Assembly: GCF_017316185.1 (NCBI RefSeq)
Contig: NZ_JAFLVX010000025.1
Span: 1 to 64,000, forward strand
Origin: Candidatus Vagococcus giribetii
GTDB taxonomy: Bacteria; Bacillota; Bacilli; Lactobacillales; Vagococcaceae
Reading direction: 5' to 3'
DNA: 64,000 bases
Positions 42,744 through 52,705 of this stretch are shown in pieces. The notes below the pieces were generated by a model. It had not been told where the DNA came from. It made no database searches and saw only the letters and a program-made list of their open reading frames with translations. Each line of letters begins with the position of its first letter. Position 1 is the first letter of the stretch. The position numbers and the translations under genes are program-made.

Positions 42744-43235
42744 ATGCAAGTAACGTTAAAAGGAAATCCTGTTGAATTAGAAGGTGTTCAACCAATTATC
42801 GGTGAGAACGCACCAAGTTTTTCATTACAAGATTTGAAAGATCAACAAGTAACTTTAGCTGATCAACTAAGTAAACCATTAATTATTAGTGTGATTCCAG
42901 ATATTGATACAAGTATCTGTGCACTACAAACAAAACGCTTCAATAAAGAAGCAGCAACAGAAACAGGCATTAATTTTGTGACTGTATCAAACAACACAAA
43001 AGAAGAACAGAGTAACTGGTGTGCTGCAGAAGGTGTTGATATGACTATGCTTCGTGACTCTGATTTAGAGTTTGCTAAGAACTATGGTTTATTGATTCCA
43101 GAAATGAACCGTTTAGCAAGAGCTATTTTTGTTGTTGATACAACAGGAAAACTTGCTTATGTAGAAATCACTTCAGAAGTCTCTCATGAGCCTGATTACA
43201 CAAAAGCTCTAGAAGCAGCAAAAGCCTTGATTTAA
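42744..43235 (+). CDS. tpx: Thiol peroxidase
   Basis: An atypical two-cysteine peroxiredoxin that reduces hydrogen peroxide and organic hydroperoxides with thioredoxin. It has 163 residues. The peroxidatic cysteine lies in PDIDTSICALQTKRFN and the resolving cysteine in NWCAAEGVD. The C-terminal EVSHEPDYTKAL is typical of Tpx. It has its own promoter between rex and the valS T-box. Confidence 0.95.
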   Translation: MQVTLKGNPVELEGVQPIIGENAPSFSLQDLKDQQVTLADQLSKPLIISVIPDIDTSICALQTKRFNKEAATETGINFVTVSNNTKEEQSNWCAAEGVDMTMLRDSDLEFAKNYGLLIPEMNRLARAIFVVDTTGKLAYVEITSEVSHEPDYTKALEAAKALI

Positions 43236-43237
43236 GT

Positions 43238-43266
43238 TTGACTACTTAGGCGTTTCATTGTAGAAT
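43238..43266 (+). promoter_or_regulatory. Promoter of the valS T-box transcript
   Basis: TTGACT (43238-43243), 17-base spacer, TAGAAT (43261-43266). Transcription would start near 43273. Confidence 0.75.
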
Positions 43267-43272
43267 GAAAGC

Positions 43273-43506
43273 AATAAAAAGATGCTTAGATTAAGAGGAG
43301 TAGTACTTGTAGAAGCAAATCAGAAAGAAAATCCTTGGCTGAAAGATTTTCCTTTGAAGAGTATGAAGGTAGCTTAGGAGCAGAAATGAGTTTTTTTCCG
43401 AGTAGTGCTCGTTAACGCGCTTTTAAGTGACAGTACCTATGTACTGTAATCTAGGTGGTACCGCGAATAATTCGTCCTAAAGTAGAAATACTTTAGGACT
43501 TTTTTT
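43273..43506 (+). promoter_or_regulatory. T-box leader of valS
   Basis: This tRNA-sensing riboswitch has the T-box core AGGTGGTACCGCG (43453-43465), preceded by a long stem I with the start motif GGAGTAGTACTT and the specifier region GAAGGTAGC. The GTA there is the likely valine codon. A terminator stem CGTCCTAAAG with CTTTAGGAC (43473-43499) and T run follows. Uncharged tRNA-Val (UAC) should stabilise the antiterminator and raise valS expression. The specifier is inferred from position. Confidence 0.92.
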
Positions 43507-43540
43507 GTTCGCTTATGTGAAAAAAGAAAGGACAGATGAT

Positions 43541-46183
43541 ATGACAGAAGAAAATAATTTAGCATCAAAGTTTGATCCGAAACAAGTTGAGGAGGGGTGT
43601 TATCAAAAATGGTTAGACACAGATGTCTTTAAACCAAGTGGTGACAAAAGTGCTCCTGCTTATTCAATCGTTATTCCACCACCAAACGTAACAGGAAAAT
43701 TACATTTAGGTCATGCGTGGGATACAACGCTTCAAGATATGATTATTCGTCAAAAGAGAATGCAAGGCTTTGATACGCTTTGGTTACCAGGAATGGATCA
43801 CGCGGGGATTGCCACTCAAGCTAAAGTAGAAGAAAAACTACGTGGTGAAGGGGTAACTCGTTATGATTTAGGTCGTGAAAAATTCTTAGAAACAACTAAC
43901 GAATGGAAAGAAGAATACGCTGGTCATATTCGTGAACAATGGGGCAAAATGGGACTGTCTGTTGACTACTCTCGTGAAAGATTCACGTTAGATAAAGGAC
44001 TTTCAGATGCTGTTAAACGCGTATTTGTGAAACTTTATGAAAAAGGATTAATTTATCGCGGAGAATATATTATTAACTGGGACCCTCAAGCAAAAACAGC
44101 TCTTTCTGATATTGAAGTAATTCATAAAGACATTGAAGGTGCCTTTTATCATATGTACTACCCATTAGCAGATGGTAGTGGCAAATTAGAAATCGCTACG
44201 ACTCGTCCAGAGACAATGCTTGGAGATACAGCTGTTGCTGTTCACCCAGAAGATGATCGCTACAAACATTTAATTGGTCAAAAAGTTATTTTACCTTTAG
44301 TGAATAAGGAAATCCCAATTATTGCTGATGAGTACGTTGAGATGGACTTTGGAACAGGTGTGGTGAAAATTACACCAGCCCATGACCCCAATGACTTTGA
44401 GGTAGGTAATCGTCATAACTTACCACGAGTAAATGTTATGGATTCAAGTGCAACAATGAATGAATTAGCGGGTAATTATGCTGGCATGGATCGTTTTGAA
44501 GCACGTAAGCAAGTGATTAAAGACTTAGAAGAATTAGGTTTACTAAAAGAAATTGAAAAACACGTTCACAGTGTAGGTCACTCTGAAAGAACTGGCGTTG
44601 TTGTTGAACCAAGACTATCAACACAATGGTTTGTTAAAATGAAACCTTTAGCTGAGATGGCTATTAAAAATCAAGAAACAGAAGACAAAGTAAACTTTTA
44701 CCCACCAAGATTTGACCAAACGTTCTTAACTTGGATGGAAAACGTTCATGACTGGGTTATCTCTCGTCAATTATGGTGGGGACATCAAATTCCAGCTTGG
44801 TACCATAAAGAAACAGGTGAGATGTATGTTGGTGAAGACGCACCAAAAGACATTGAAAACTGGACACAAGATGAAGATGTATTAGATACATGGTTCTCAA
44901 GTGCTTTATGGCCATTTTCAACAATGGGTTGGCCTGATGAAAATGCAGAAGACTTCAAACGCTATTTCCCAACAAGTACTTTAGTAACAGGTTATGACAT
45001 TATTTTCTTCTGGGTAAGTCGTATGATTTTCCAAAGTATAGAATTTACTGGTCAACGACCATTTGAAAACGTGTTGATGCATGGATTAATTCGTGCCGAA
45101 GATGGACGTAAAATGAGTAAATCTTTAGGTAACGGAATTGACCCAATGGATGTCATTGAAAAATACGGTGCTGATGCTTTACGTTGGTTCTTATCAAACG
45201 GCTCAACGCCAGGTCAAGACATGCGTTTTAGTTATGAAAAAATGGATGCTTCTTGGAACTTCATTAATAAAATTTGGAATGCTTCACGTTTTGTGATTAT
45301 GAACTTAGAAGGATTTAGTTACGAAGATATCAATTTAGAAGGTCACAAAACAGTGGCAGATAAATGGATTTTAACACGCTTAAATGAAACGATTGAAAAA
45401 GTAACCATGTTCTTTGACCGCTTTGAATTTGGTGAAGCAGGTCGTCAGTTATACAATTTTATCTGGGATGACTTCTGTGACTGGTACATCGAAATGAGTA
45501 AAGAAATTCTTTACGGAGAAGATGAGTCGCAAAAACAAATGACTCGTAGTATTTTAAGTTATACATTAGATAAAATCTTAAAATTATTACACCCAATTAT
45601 GCCATTTGTGACAGAAGAAATTTGGGAAAAAATTCCTCACACAGGAGATTCTTTAGTAACAGCTCCTTATCCAGTTGTTGTACCTGAGTTGTCAGATGAA
45701 GCCTCAGCACGAGGAATGGAAGTATTACAAGAATTGATTCGCTCTGTTCGTAACATTCGCTCAGAAGTGAATACACCAATGTCTAAACCAATTACGTTAC
45801 TTATCAAAACAAATGATAAAAAAGTAAACTTATTCTTAAACGAGAACACGAAATACATTGAGCGTTTCTGTAATCCAGAAGAATTAGTGATTGCTGATTC
45901 AGTAAATGCACCAGAAACATCAATGAGTACAGTGATTACAGGAGCAGAAATTTTCTTACCATTAGCTGATTTAATCAACATTGATGAAGAAATCGCTCGT
46001 CTTGAAAAAGAATTAGACAAGTGGAGTAAAGAAGTAGAGCGTGTACAGAAAAAATTAGCGAATGAAAAATTCGTAGCAAGCGCACCAGAAGTAGTAGTAG
46101 AAGGTGAACGCAGCAAAGAAAAAGACTACTTAGAAAAACAAGCAGCCGTAACAGAACGAATCAACCAATTAAAAAAGGTGTAA
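43541..46183 (+). CDS. valS: Valyl-tRNA synthetase
   Basis: This enzyme charges tRNA-Val and edits misactivated threonine. It has 880 residues. The class I motifs are [14 protein letters not shown] (HIGH) and [10 protein letters not shown] (KMSKS), with a CP1 editing domain (about 170-370, including [18 protein letters not shown]) and a C-terminal coiled coil. The ATG at 43541 has AAAGGA upstream. A longer in-frame start at 43505 falls in the terminator T run and is rejected. Expression is governed by the T-box before it. A tandem repeat begins at its stop codon, with folC beyond. Confidence 0.97.
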   Translation: MTEENNLASKFDPKQVEEGCYQKWLDTDVFKPSGDKSAPAYSIVIPPPNVTGKLHLGHAWDTTLQDMIIRQKRMQGFDTLWLPGMDHAGIATQAKVEEKLRGEGVTRYDLGREKFLETTNEWKEEYAGHIREQWGKMGLSVDYSRERFTLDKGLSDAVKRVFVKLYEKGLIYRGEYIINWDPQAKTALSDIEVIHKDIEGAFYHMYYPLADGSGKLEIATTRPETMLGDTAVAVHPEDDRYKHLIGQKVILPLVNKEIPIIADEYVEMDFGTGVVKITPAHDPNDFEVGNRHNLPRVNVMDSSATMNELAGNYAGMDRFEARKQVIKDLEELGLLKEIEKHVHSVGHSERTGVVVEPRLSTQWFVKMKPLAEMAIKNQETEDKVNFYPPRFDQTFLTWMENVHDWVISRQLWWGHQIPAWYHKETGEMYVGEDAPKDIENWTQDEDVLDTWFSSALWPFSTMGWPDENAEDFKRYFPTSTLVTGYDIIFFWVSRMIFQSIEFTGQRPFENVLMHGLIRAEDGRKMSKSLGNGIDPMDVIEKYGADALRWFLSNGSTPGQDMRFSYEKMDASWNFINKIWNASRFVIMNLEGFSYEDINLEGHKTVADKWILTRLNETIEKVTMFFDRFEFGEAGRQLYNFIWDDFCDWYIEMSKEILYGEDESQKQMTRSILSYTLDKILKLLHPIMPFVTEEIWEKIPHTGDSLVTAPYPVVVPELSDEASARGMEVLQELIRSVRNIRSEVNTPMSKPITLLIKTNDKKVNLFLNENTKYIERFCNPEELVIADSVNAPETSMSTVITGAEIFLPLADLINIDEEIARLEKELDKWSKEVERVQKKLANEKFVASAPEVVVEGERSKEKDYLEKQAAVTERINQLKKV

Positions 46184-46451
46184 ATAAAAGGTGTAAATTT
46201 TAGCGTTTTGTTCTGAGAAATTGGAGAAAATAATAAACAATCTGTGGTTTTTATATTGATGGTGATCACTGAAGTTACCGCAGAAGTAGCTTAGAATTAC
46301 CCGTCAATAAAAGGTGTAATAACAACTGTTCTGCTCTGAGTAATTGGAAGAAAGTATAAACAATCTTGGTCTTTTAGATTGCTTATACTTTCTGAAATTA
46401 CCGAAAGAGCAAGTTGAAATTGCCCGTCAATAAAAGGTGTAATAACAAAGA
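46183..46451 (+). repeat. 123-nt tandem repeat between valS and folC
   Basis: Two full units (46183-46305 and 46306-46428) and a truncated third share the start AATAAAAGGTGTAA and the end CCCGTC, with an exact 123-base period. Unit 2 folds into a long hairpin: TGCTCT with AGAGCA, GTAATT with AATTAC, AGAAAGTATA with TATACTTTCT. The leading AAAAGGTGTAA also matches the last codons and stop of valS. No open frame is supported. The rest of the 337-base gap (46452-46520) holds only the folC ribosome binding site. Confidence 0.85.
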
Positions 46452-46520
46452 TTCAGCTTAAACAAATGATAGCAACTTGTAGTAACGAAGGGTAAAAAAT
46501 AATAAATAGGTGGTTAAGTA

Positions 46521-47810
46521 ATGACTTATGAAGAAACTGTTGCCTGGATTCATGACCGCATCAAATTTGGGATTCGTCCAGGGTTGATTAGAATTAATGA
46601 AATACTTGAAAGATTAGATAATCCACAAGATAAGTTAAAAACAGTCCATATTGGCGGAACAAACGGGAAAGGATCGACGACAACGTTTCTTCGCAATTTA
46701 CTTGAAGAACAAGGCTTACGAGTAGGAACATTCACGTCACCCTATATTGAAAGTTTTAACGAGCGTATTGCCATTAATGGTGAGCCAATCCCAGATGAGG
46801 AGCTTGTTAGATTAGTCAAAGAGATTAAACCAATTATTGATGACATGGACACGGTTGAAGAGTTAAAAAATGCAGTAGAATTTGAAATTCTAACAGCGAT
46901 TATGTTCCAATACTTTTTAGAAACAGAAGTCGACATCGTGTTAGTCGAAGTTGGTTTAGGTGGAACTTATGACTGTACAAATGTGATTGTGCCTTTAGTT
47001 TCTGGTATTACAACTATTGGTTTTGACCACACAGATATCTTAGGAGATACCATTGAAGAGATAGCTGCTCAAAAAGCGGGTATCATTAAAGAAAATGTAC
47101 CTGTGGTTGTGGGGAAAGTAGATGAAGCTGCTTTTGAAGTTATCAATAAGCGTGCAAAAGATTTAAATTGTCCAATCTACCGATACCAAGAGAATTTTCG
47201 TAGCAAGTACATTCAACCAGATGAGAATTGGGGAGAAATCTTTAATTACCGTTCAGAAGAGCTTGATTTATCTCATGTTAGTATTTCTTTACTAGGACAA
47301 CATCAAGTGGATAATGCTAGCTTAGCGATTCAAATGTATGAGCTTATTTCAGAGCAATTAGGCTTACGAGTATCAAGTAAAGACATTCAAAAGGGATTGA
47401 AAAATGCTTTTTGGCCAGGAAGAATGGAAAAAATGTCTGATGAGCCGTTAATCGTTTTAGATGGCGCTCATAATGACCATGCGATGCAAGTAATGGTGAA
47501 TAACTTAAAAACAGAATTTAAAGGGCAACATATTCATGCTATTTTTGGCGCTTTATCAACTAAGGATATTGCTGCTATGGTGAAAGACTTAACGTCTGTT
47601 CCACAATTAGATTTAAAAGTGACAGCTTTTGATTACCCGAAAGCATTCACAAAAGAGCAATACGAGGAAATGGGCTTATCTGCATACTCTAACTGGAAAG
47701 AAGCCTTAGCTGATACCTTAACTGAGTTAACAGGGGACGACTTGATTCTAATTACAGGATCACTCTATTTTATTTCTCAAGTCAGAGAAACACTATTAGG
47801 AGGAAATTAA
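46521..47810 (+). CDS. folC: Folylpolyglutamate synthase / dihydrofolate synthase
   Basis: It adds glutamate residues to folates (and may make dihydrofolate). The 429-residue protein of the Mur-ligase family has the P-loop HIGGTNGKGSTTTFLRN near residue 45, TSPYIESFNERI, the Mg-binding EVGLGGTYDCTN and a C-terminal domain with LDGAHNDHAMQ. The ribosome binding site is AGGTGG. The next gene begins directly after its stop codon, so the two are translationally close. Confidence 0.94.
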   Translation: MTYEETVAWIHDRIKFGIRPGLIRINEILERLDNPQDKLKTVHIGGTNGKGSTTTFLRNLLEEQGLRVGTFTSPYIESFNERIAINGEPIPDEELVRLVKEIKPIIDDMDTVEELKNAVEFEILTAIMFQYFLETEVDIVLVEVGLGGTYDCTNVIVPLVSGITTIGFDHTDILGDTIEEIAAQKAGIIKENVPVVVGKVDEAAFEVINKRAKDLNCPIYRYQENFRSKYIQPDENWGEIFNYRSEELDLSHVSISLLGQHQVDNASLAIQMYELISEQLGLRVSSKDIQKGLKNAFWPGRMEKMSDEPLIVLDGAHNDHAMQVMVNNLKTEFKGQHIHAIFGALSTKDIAAMVKDLTSVPQLDLKVTAFDYPKAFTKEQYEEMGLSAYSNWKEALADTLTELTGDDLILITGSLYFISQVRETLLGGN

Positions 47811-48476
47811 TTGAAAAAAGTAAGTGGCATTATTTTTGACATGGACGGTCTAATTTTAGATACAGAAGCTATTTATTGTGAATCTAACATCACAATTGCT
47901 AAAGAATTTGGTTTAAAAGGCTTTGATAAAGAGCATTACAAAGAAGAGATTGGTTTAAGTGATGAGCACGCCTATCAAAAATATCTAAAAGATTTTTCTT
48001 ATTTACCAGAAGAAACGATTCAAGCTTTTTTTGATGCTAGTCGAAACCGAGTAAAAGAAAGATTTGCCACTGAAGGAGCTCCTTTAAAGCCAGGTATCAT
48101 TGAGATACTTACTTACTTAAAAGAGCAAAATATTCCTTGTGTTGTTGCTTCTAGTAACACAACAGCAGCTATTAAGCAGTTGTTAGAAAAGGCTGATGTG
48201 ATGGACTTTTTCAAAGATACAGTTTCAGGAGAAGACGTAACTCATGCCAAGCCTCATCCTGAAATTGTTGAAGTGGCATTAAAAAAATTAGGGACAAAAG
48301 CAGAAGAGACTTTAATGCTTGAAGATTCTCTAAATGGCATCAGAGCCTCTTACGCAGCTCATGTACCTGTTATCATGGTGCCAGATTTATTAGAGCCAAG
48401 CGAAGAAGCTCTTGAAAAAGCGCTATGTGTTAAAAAAGACTTATTTGAAGTCTTAGATTTTGTTAAAGAAAGATAA
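47811..48476 (+). CDS. HAD-IA phosphatase / beta-phosphoglucomutase-like
   Basis: The 221-residue protein begins at a TTG with GGAGG about 8 bases upstream, immediately after the folC stop. It has the HAD motifs IIFDMDGLILDTEA (nucleophile and acid/base Asp), VVASSNTT (motif II Ser), HAKPHPEI (Lys) and MLEDSLNGIRAS (motif IV), with a helical C1 cap. This is the PgmB/Gph-like subgroup. The substrate is not clear; a sugar phosphate or phosphoglycolate is possible. Confidence 0.86.
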   Translation: MKKVSGIIFDMDGLILDTEAIYCESNITIAKEFGLKGFDKEHYKEEIGLSDEHAYQKYLKDFSYLPEETIQAFFDASRNRVKERFATEGAPLKPGIIEILTYLKEQNIPCVVASSNTTAAIKQLLEKADVMDFFKDTVSGEDVTHAKPHPEIVEVALKKLGTKAEETLMLEDSLNGIRASYAAHVPVIMVPDLLEPSEEALEKALCVKKDLFEVLDFVKER

Positions 48477-48531
48477 TGTAAAATACCTCTTTCATCGTAC
48501 ATTTAACAGTGTAGATGGAAGGGGGATTTTT

Positions 48532-49272
48532 TTGTCACAGGGATTAAAACAACATTTTGATGAGATTAAGCCTAGAGAACGAGGTGAAAAATACGGGATT
48601 GAATCTTTAAGTTATCAAGAACTAATTGCCATCTTACTTAGAACAGGGAGTCGGGATAAAAATGTCTTAGAGCTTTCTCAAGAGGTCATCTTTAGTTTTG
48701 ATAGTTTGTATGAGTTAAAAAAAGCGAGCTTAGAAGAGCTCAAAGAAATAGAAGGGATTGGTCCAGCAAAAGCTATTGAACTACAAGCAGCTATTGAATT
48801 GGGACGTAGACTAATGATTGAGGAACGACAGAAAACAGGCCCCATCTTATCTAGTCAAGATATTGGGGAACAACTGCTACTAGAGATGAAAGATTTGGAG
48901 CAGGAACATTTTGTTGTGTTATATTTAAACACTAAAAATGAGGTGCTTAAGAAAAAGACTATCTTTATTGGCTCTGTTAATCAATCAGTCGCTCATCCAA
49001 GAGAAATTTTTAAAACAGCCGTTAAATGCTCCTCTTCACGGTTAATTATCGCTCACAACCATCCTTCTGGAAATCCCACACCTTCTAAACAAGATATCCT
49101 TTTCACCAAGCGTTTAATGGAGTGTGGGAATCTAATGGGGATTGAGCTCTTAGATCATATTATAATTGGCGAAAATAGCTTTATTAGTCTTAGAGAAGGG
49201 AAGATATCTAGAAAAAAACGTTTTCTAGAAGGCTTGCATTTCTATTTTAGTTGCGTTATGATTAATATGTAA
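48532..49272 (+). CDS. radC: RadC/JAB-domain protein with extended C-terminus
   Basis: 246 residues, starting at a TTG about 7 bases after GGAAGGGGG. The N-terminus carries a helix-hairpin-helix (LKEIEGIGPAKAIELQAA), and the JAB/MPN-like metalloprotein domain contains AHNHPSGNPTPSKQD with the zinc His and Asp ligands. The annotated DNA-repair role of RadC has not held up, and its function is unresolved. After the usual end (SLREG) there are about 22 extra residues (KRFLEGLHFYFSCVMIN), probably read-through after loss of the normal stop. Confidence 0.88.
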   Translation: MSQGLKQHFDEIKPRERGEKYGIESLSYQELIAILLRTGSRDKNVLELSQEVIFSFDSLYELKKASLEELKEIEGIGPAKAIELQAAIELGRRLMIEERQKTGPILSSQDIGEQLLLEMKDLEQEHFVVLYLNTKNEVLKKKTIFIGSVNQSVAHPREIFKTAVKCSSSRLIIAHNHPSGNPTPSKQDILFTKRLMECGNLMGIELLDHIIIGENSFISLREGKISRKKRFLEGLHFYFSCVMINM

Positions 49273-49390
49273 TTTAGTTTTGGGATTCAATAGAAGTTTA
49301 AAGTTATATCGTAGTAACCACCTCTATCGACCTTAAAGCAAGTATTACAAAATATCATTTAGTGCATTTATGGCACGAGGAGGAAATAAA

Positions 49391-49591
49391 ATGGCTCAAG
49401 GAACAGTAAAATGGTTTAACGCTGAAAAAGGATTTGGATTCATCCAACAAGAAGAAGGAAATGATGTGTTTGTACATTTCTCAGCTATCGAAGGTGAAGG
49501 ATTCAAAACTTTAGAAGAAGGTCAAGCAGTTACCTTTGAAGTCGAAGATACAGATCGTGGACCTCAAGCAGCTAACGTACACAAAGCTTAA
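49391..49591 (+). CDS. cspA: Cold-shock protein
   Basis: A 66-residue RNA chaperone with a single OB fold. RNP1 is KGFGFIQ and RNP2 is DVFVHFSAI, and the overall sequence is a standard CspA/CspB. The ATG at 49391 follows GAGGAGG. An upstream in-frame ATG at 49370 would include the ribosome binding site in the coding region and is rejected. The leader is fairly long (about 100 bases), as expected for cold-regulated csp mRNAs. A terminator follows. Confidence 0.96.
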   Translation: MAQGTVKWFNAEKGFGFIQQEEGNDVFVHFSAIEGEGFKTLEEGQAVTFEVEDTDRGPQAANVHKA

Positions 49592-49606
49592 TTTCAAACC
49601 TAACTA

Positions 49607-49645
49607 ACAAAAGTATCAGTCGTAATTGCGACTGATACTTTTTTC
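49607..49645 (+). terminator. Terminator of the cold-shock gene
   Basis: AAAAGTATCAGTCG pairs with CGACTGATACTTTT, loop TAATTG, followed by T residues. Confidence 0.9.
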
Positions 49646-49735
49646 TATTTATTGGGGAAAAATCAGGGTGGTAAAAAGTGGTTGAAAGAGCAGACTTTTT
49701 ATCCCTTAACTAGCAAAGAAAACTCCATAAAAAAT

Positions 49736-49766
49736 AAGAGGCCGACATTTAAGTCAGCCTCTTACT
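49736..49766 (-). terminator. Terminator of rpoY-rnjA
   Basis: On the minus strand AAGAGGCTGACT pairs with GTCGGCCTCTT, with a T-rich tail. It belongs to the GAGGCTGAC terminator type seen elsewhere in the window. The segment 49646-49735 has no gene. Confidence 0.75.
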
Positions 49767-49768
49767 AA

Positions 49769-51442
49769 TTATTCAGCTTCTAAAACAACCGGGATAATCA
49801 TCGGGTGTCTTTCTGTTTTTTCAACTAAGAATGGTTGAATCGCATTAACGATAACTTCATTTAACATTGCTTCATTACAATCTTTTTGTTTCAATGCTTT
49901 ACGAATAGTATTGAATAACAAACGTTGAGATTCTTGGATTAACTCACCAGATTCTCTCATATAGATAAAGCCACGAGATAAGATATCTGGACCGGCTACA
50001 ATGGTTTGTGTTTTGTAATCAACTGTGGCAACAGCTAAGACTAAACCATCTTCTGAAAGAATACGACGGTCTTTTAAGACAATGTTACCAATATCTCCGA
50101 TACCATTACCATCAACGTAAACGTCATCGGCATTAAAGTGACCTGCTCGTCTAGCTGAGTCAGCTGTTAAAGCAAGGACATCTCCATTTTCTAAAATAAA
50201 GCAATTTTCTTTTGCAACACCAGTTGCTTGAGCAGACTTAGCATGAACATTTAACATGCGGTACTCACCATGAACTGGAATGAAGTATTTAGGTTTAAGT
50301 AAACGTAGTAATAATTTTTGTTCTTGTTGACCACCGTGACCTGAAGTGTGAATGTTATTCACTTTACCATGAATCACGTTAGCACCAGCTTCAGATAATA
50401 AGTTAATCAAGCGATTCACACTAGTTGTGTTTCCTGGAATAGGAGAACTTGAAAAGATAACCGTGTCATCTGGTTGGATTGAAATTTGACGGTGAGTTCC
50501 ATTAGCGATACGACTTAAGGCAGCCATTGGTTCACCTTGGGACCCAGTACATAAAATCATAATTTCATTAGCTGGGTATTTATTGATTTCGCGACTATCA
50601 ATAAACGTGTCATCAGGCACATTTATATATCCAAGAGCACGACCATTTACCATAGCGTTTTCCATACTACGGCCAAAGACAGCGATTTTACGACCTGTCT
50701 TCACAGCAGCTTGTGCCGTTTGTTGTAGTCTAAAAATATTAGAAGCGAAAGTAGCAAAAATGACACGACCTTCGACTTTTTCGATAATGCGTAAAATAGA
50801 GTCCCCAATTAGTTTCTCTGATTTAGTAAATTCAGGAATTTCAGCATTAGTACTATCAGATAGTAAACACAGAACGCCTTCCTCACCAAGTCTCGCCATT
50901 TTGTGTAAATCAGCAGGCTCTCCAACTGGTGTGAAGTCAAACTTGAAATCTCCAGAGTAAACAATATTACCTGATGGTGTTTTAACAATAACCCCATTGG
51001 CTTCAGGAATACTGTGAGTAGTTCGGTAAAAGCTGACAGAAGTTTTTCTAAACTTGATAACTGAGTCTTCGTTGACTTCGTGAAGCTCAGCGTCTCTTAG
51101 TAACCCATGTTCGTCTAGCTTGTTACGAATTAATGCCATGGCTAAAGGACCAGCATAGATAGGAATATTTGCTTGTTTTAACAAGAAAGGAATCCCACCA
51201 ATATGATCTTCGTGACCATGTGTGATGACAAGTGCTTTGACTTTGCTAATGTTTTTGAGGATGTATTGATAATCAGGAATGACATAATCAATTCCTAATA
51301 AATCGTCTTCTGGAAATTTAATACCAGCGTCAATCATGATGATTTCATCTTGAAATTGAACACCGTATGTATTTTTTCCGATTTCCCCAAGTCCACCGAT
51401 GCCAAAAACACCTGTTTCATTGTTTTTTATTTGAACTTTCAT
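49769..51442 (-). CDS. rnjA: Ribonuclease J1
   Basis: This bifunctional 5' exonuclease/endonuclease handles bulk mRNA decay and rRNA maturation. The 557-residue protein has a metallo-beta-lactamase core with [10 protein letters not shown] near residue 75, a beta-CASP domain (including [11 protein letters not shown]) and further metal motifs such as VYSGDFKFD and [10 protein letters not shown]. The C-terminal domain is complete. It lies 2 bases downstream of rpoY on the same strand, a pairing common in Firmicutes. The high match to the J1 pattern favours J1 over J2. Confidence 0.94.
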   Translation of the reverse strand: MKVQIKNNETGVFGIGGLGEIGKNTYGVQFQDEIIMIDAGIKFPEDDLLGIDYVIPDYQYILKNISKVKALVITHGHEDHIGGIPFLLKQANIPIYAGPLAMALIRNKLDEHGLLRDAELHEVNEDSVIKFRKTSVSFYRTTHSIPEANGVIVKTPSGNIVYSGDFKFDFTPVGEPADLHKMARLGEEGVLCLLSDSTNAEIPEFTKSEKLIGDSILRIIEKVEGRVIFATFASNIFRLQQTAQAAVKTGRKIAVFGRSMENAMVNGRALGYINVPDDTFIDSREINKYPANEIMILCTGSQGEPMAALSRIANGTHRQISIQPDDTVIFSSSPIPGNTTSVNRLINLLSEAGANVIHGKVNNIHTSGHGGQQEQKLLLRLLKPKYFIPVHGEYRMLNVHAKSAQATGVAKENCFILENGDVLALTADSARRAGHFNADDVYVDGNGIGDIGNIVLKDRRILSEDGLVLAVATVDYKTQTIVAGPDILSRGFIYMRESGELIQESQRLLFNTIRKALKQKDCNEAMLNEVIVNAIQPFLVEKTERHPMIIPVVLEAE

Positions 51443-51444
51443 AA

Positions 51445-51660
51445 TTAGTCAAACTCCACAAGTTTGAAGTCAGCATTTTCTTTTTCGTAATCTAAGTGAT
51501 TGCCTTCTAATTCTTGAATTAATTCAATGTTATAAACTGTGTTGTCTTCAATAATTTTTCTTGCTTCAACAGGTGAAGAAGCTTCCATATATAGAGACAT
51601 TGTTTTTTCTCTTTGTGGGCTGCGTGCTTTGTCTTCTTGGTAATATACTTTATAGATCAT
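51445..51660 (-). CDS. rpoY: RNA polymerase epsilon subunit
   Basis: A 71-residue small subunit of Firmicutes RNA polymerase (formerly DUF1447/YkzG). [20 protein letters not shown] and [12 protein letters not shown] are hallmark segments. The order rpoY then rnjA is conserved across Bacilli. An extended -10 promoter lies about 200 bases upstream. Confidence 0.95.
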   Translation of the reverse strand: MIYKVYYQEDKARSPQREKTMSLYMEASSPVEARKIIEDNTVYNIELIQELEGNHLDYEKENADFKLVEFD

Positions 51661-51855
51661 ATAAAAATCCCCTTTAAATTGTTTTTTAGTGAGTTATTTA
51701 TTTTTAAACACAACAAACTGAGGCGTGTCATACACCCAGATTGAGATATAGCTATCTGTCAAAAAACAGACAACATGAAACATTTTTTCTGTGTTTCATA
51801 ATAAGATAAAAATTCACCGTCTTGAGTTTGGATAAGAATCCAACATTTAGATTTA

Positions 51856-51864
51856 TTCTATCAT
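51856..51864 (-). promoter_or_regulatory. Candidate rpoY-rnjA promoter
   Basis: The minus strand reads TGATAGAAT (extended -10). The leader of about 190 bases between it and rpoY (51661-51850) shows no gene and no obvious regulatory RNA. Confidence 0.45.
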
Positions 51865-51902
51865 AATCATAACAAGATGTATAGAAACATTCACTCAAAG
51901 AA

Positions 51903-51943
51903 AAGAGACTAGAAGACAAGGGGATTCCTTTTTCTTCTAGTCT
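51903..51943 (-). terminator. Terminator of the yjdI-yjdJ-like operon
   Basis: GAGACTAGAAG pairs with CTTCTAGTCTC around a loop of about 18 bases. The minus-strand tail reads TTTTCTTTG. Confidence 0.8.
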
Positions 51944-51956
51944 CAGTGACACAAAC

Positions 51957-52232
51957 TTATTTTTTTAGTACATCTTGATAGTCTTTTTTTTGATCAAATT
52001 CTTTTTTAGCAAATGGGCATAATGGAATGACCTTTTTTTGGTTCTTTCGAGCATAGTCAACCCCAAGGGCCACTAGCTGCTCTGCAATCCCTTGACCACG
52101 CTGATCATCTTCAACAAAGGTGTGATCAATAATAATCATCGATTCACCAGCATTTGACCACGTCATTTCGCCGATTTCTGTCATTTGATCATCGTATACA
52201 ACAAAACGATTTGCTTCTTCTACATATTTCAT
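51957..52232 (-). CDS. GNAT-like acetyltransferase (YjdJ family)
   Basis: 91 residues, a minimal GCN5-type fold of the PF14542 group. VEDDQRGQGIAEQLVALGVD is the acetyl-CoA pyrophosphate loop (R/Q-x-x-G-x-G/A). The C-terminus PLCPFAKKEFDQKKDYQDV is characteristic. Substrate unknown. The Fe-S protein gene ends 3 bases upstream on the same strand. The same YjdI-YjdJ neighbourhood occurs in E. coli. Confidence 0.88.
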   Translation of the reverse strand: MKYVEEANRFVVYDDQMTEIGEMTWSNAGESMIIIDHTFVEDDQRGQGIAEQLVALGVDYARKNQKKVIPLCPFAKKEFDQKKDYQDVLKK

Positions 52233-52235
52233 TGA

Positions 52236-52499
52236 TTACTTCTCCTTTTTGATGTATTTAAGGGCACCTGTCGGACATTGATTAATCACATCAGCCGTGT
52301 GATTGACTTCTCCGTTGTCAGTGATAATCCAGGGGCGTCTACCAACTTCAAATACCTCAGGATTTCCTTTAACACATTTTCCAGCATGTTCACAGATGTC
52401 ACGGCTATAGAAAATAGACATATCTTCTCCGTCATACTTTCGGTAACCAGCTTCCAGTAGTTCTTTTTCTGATACAGTTGCTTCATTAGGGTGTTCCAT
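52236..52499 (-). CDS. YjdI-like divergent 4Fe-4S mono-cluster protein
   Basis: 87 residues of the Fer4_19 type. Cysteines lie in ICEHAGKCVKG and NQCPTGAL, with a conserved His in the first group. Together they could bind a single Fe-S cluster. The protein is short, cytoplasmic and acidic at the N-terminus. It is encoded just before the YjdJ-like acetyltransferase. The function of the pair is unknown. An extended -10 promoter stands about 50 bases upstream. Confidence 0.87.
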   Translation of the reverse strand: MEHPNEATVSEKELLEAGYRKYDGEDMSIFYSRDICEHAGKCVKGNPEVFEVGRRPWIITDNGEVNHTADVINQCPTGALKYIKKEK

Positions 52500-52545
52500 G
52501 TGTTATCATTCCTTTCATTTAGCCAAACCTATCAACTACATTTCA

Positions 52546-52554
52546 ATTATACCA
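52546..52554 (-). promoter_or_regulatory. Extended -10 promoter of the yjdI-like gene
   Basis: The minus strand reads TGGTATAAT. Confidence 0.6.
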
Positions 52555-52705
52555 TGTTTTTAAAATAACGAGTAGAATTGATTATAGAAAAATAACGAAA
52601 GTGATTTTAATGTGACTTTTTTAGCAAAACGTAGGCAATCATAAAAAAATTGTGGTATGTTTAATAGTATTGGTATTAAATTTTTTAATGTTAGGAGATG
52701 ATTTC

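Noticed and set aside
43505-43540. Longer valS start upstream
   Set aside because: It would begin in the T run of the T-box terminator. The ATG at 43541 has a proper ribosome binding site.
46183-46520. CRISPR-like array between valS and folC
   Set aside because: The period is 123 bases with whole-unit similarity and only two to three units. There is no short repeat with unique spacers and no cas gene.
51752-51952. 66-codon minus-strand ORF in the rpoY leader region
   Set aside because: It runs across the terminator of the yjdJ-like gene, has no good ribosome binding site and a composition unlike real proteins here.
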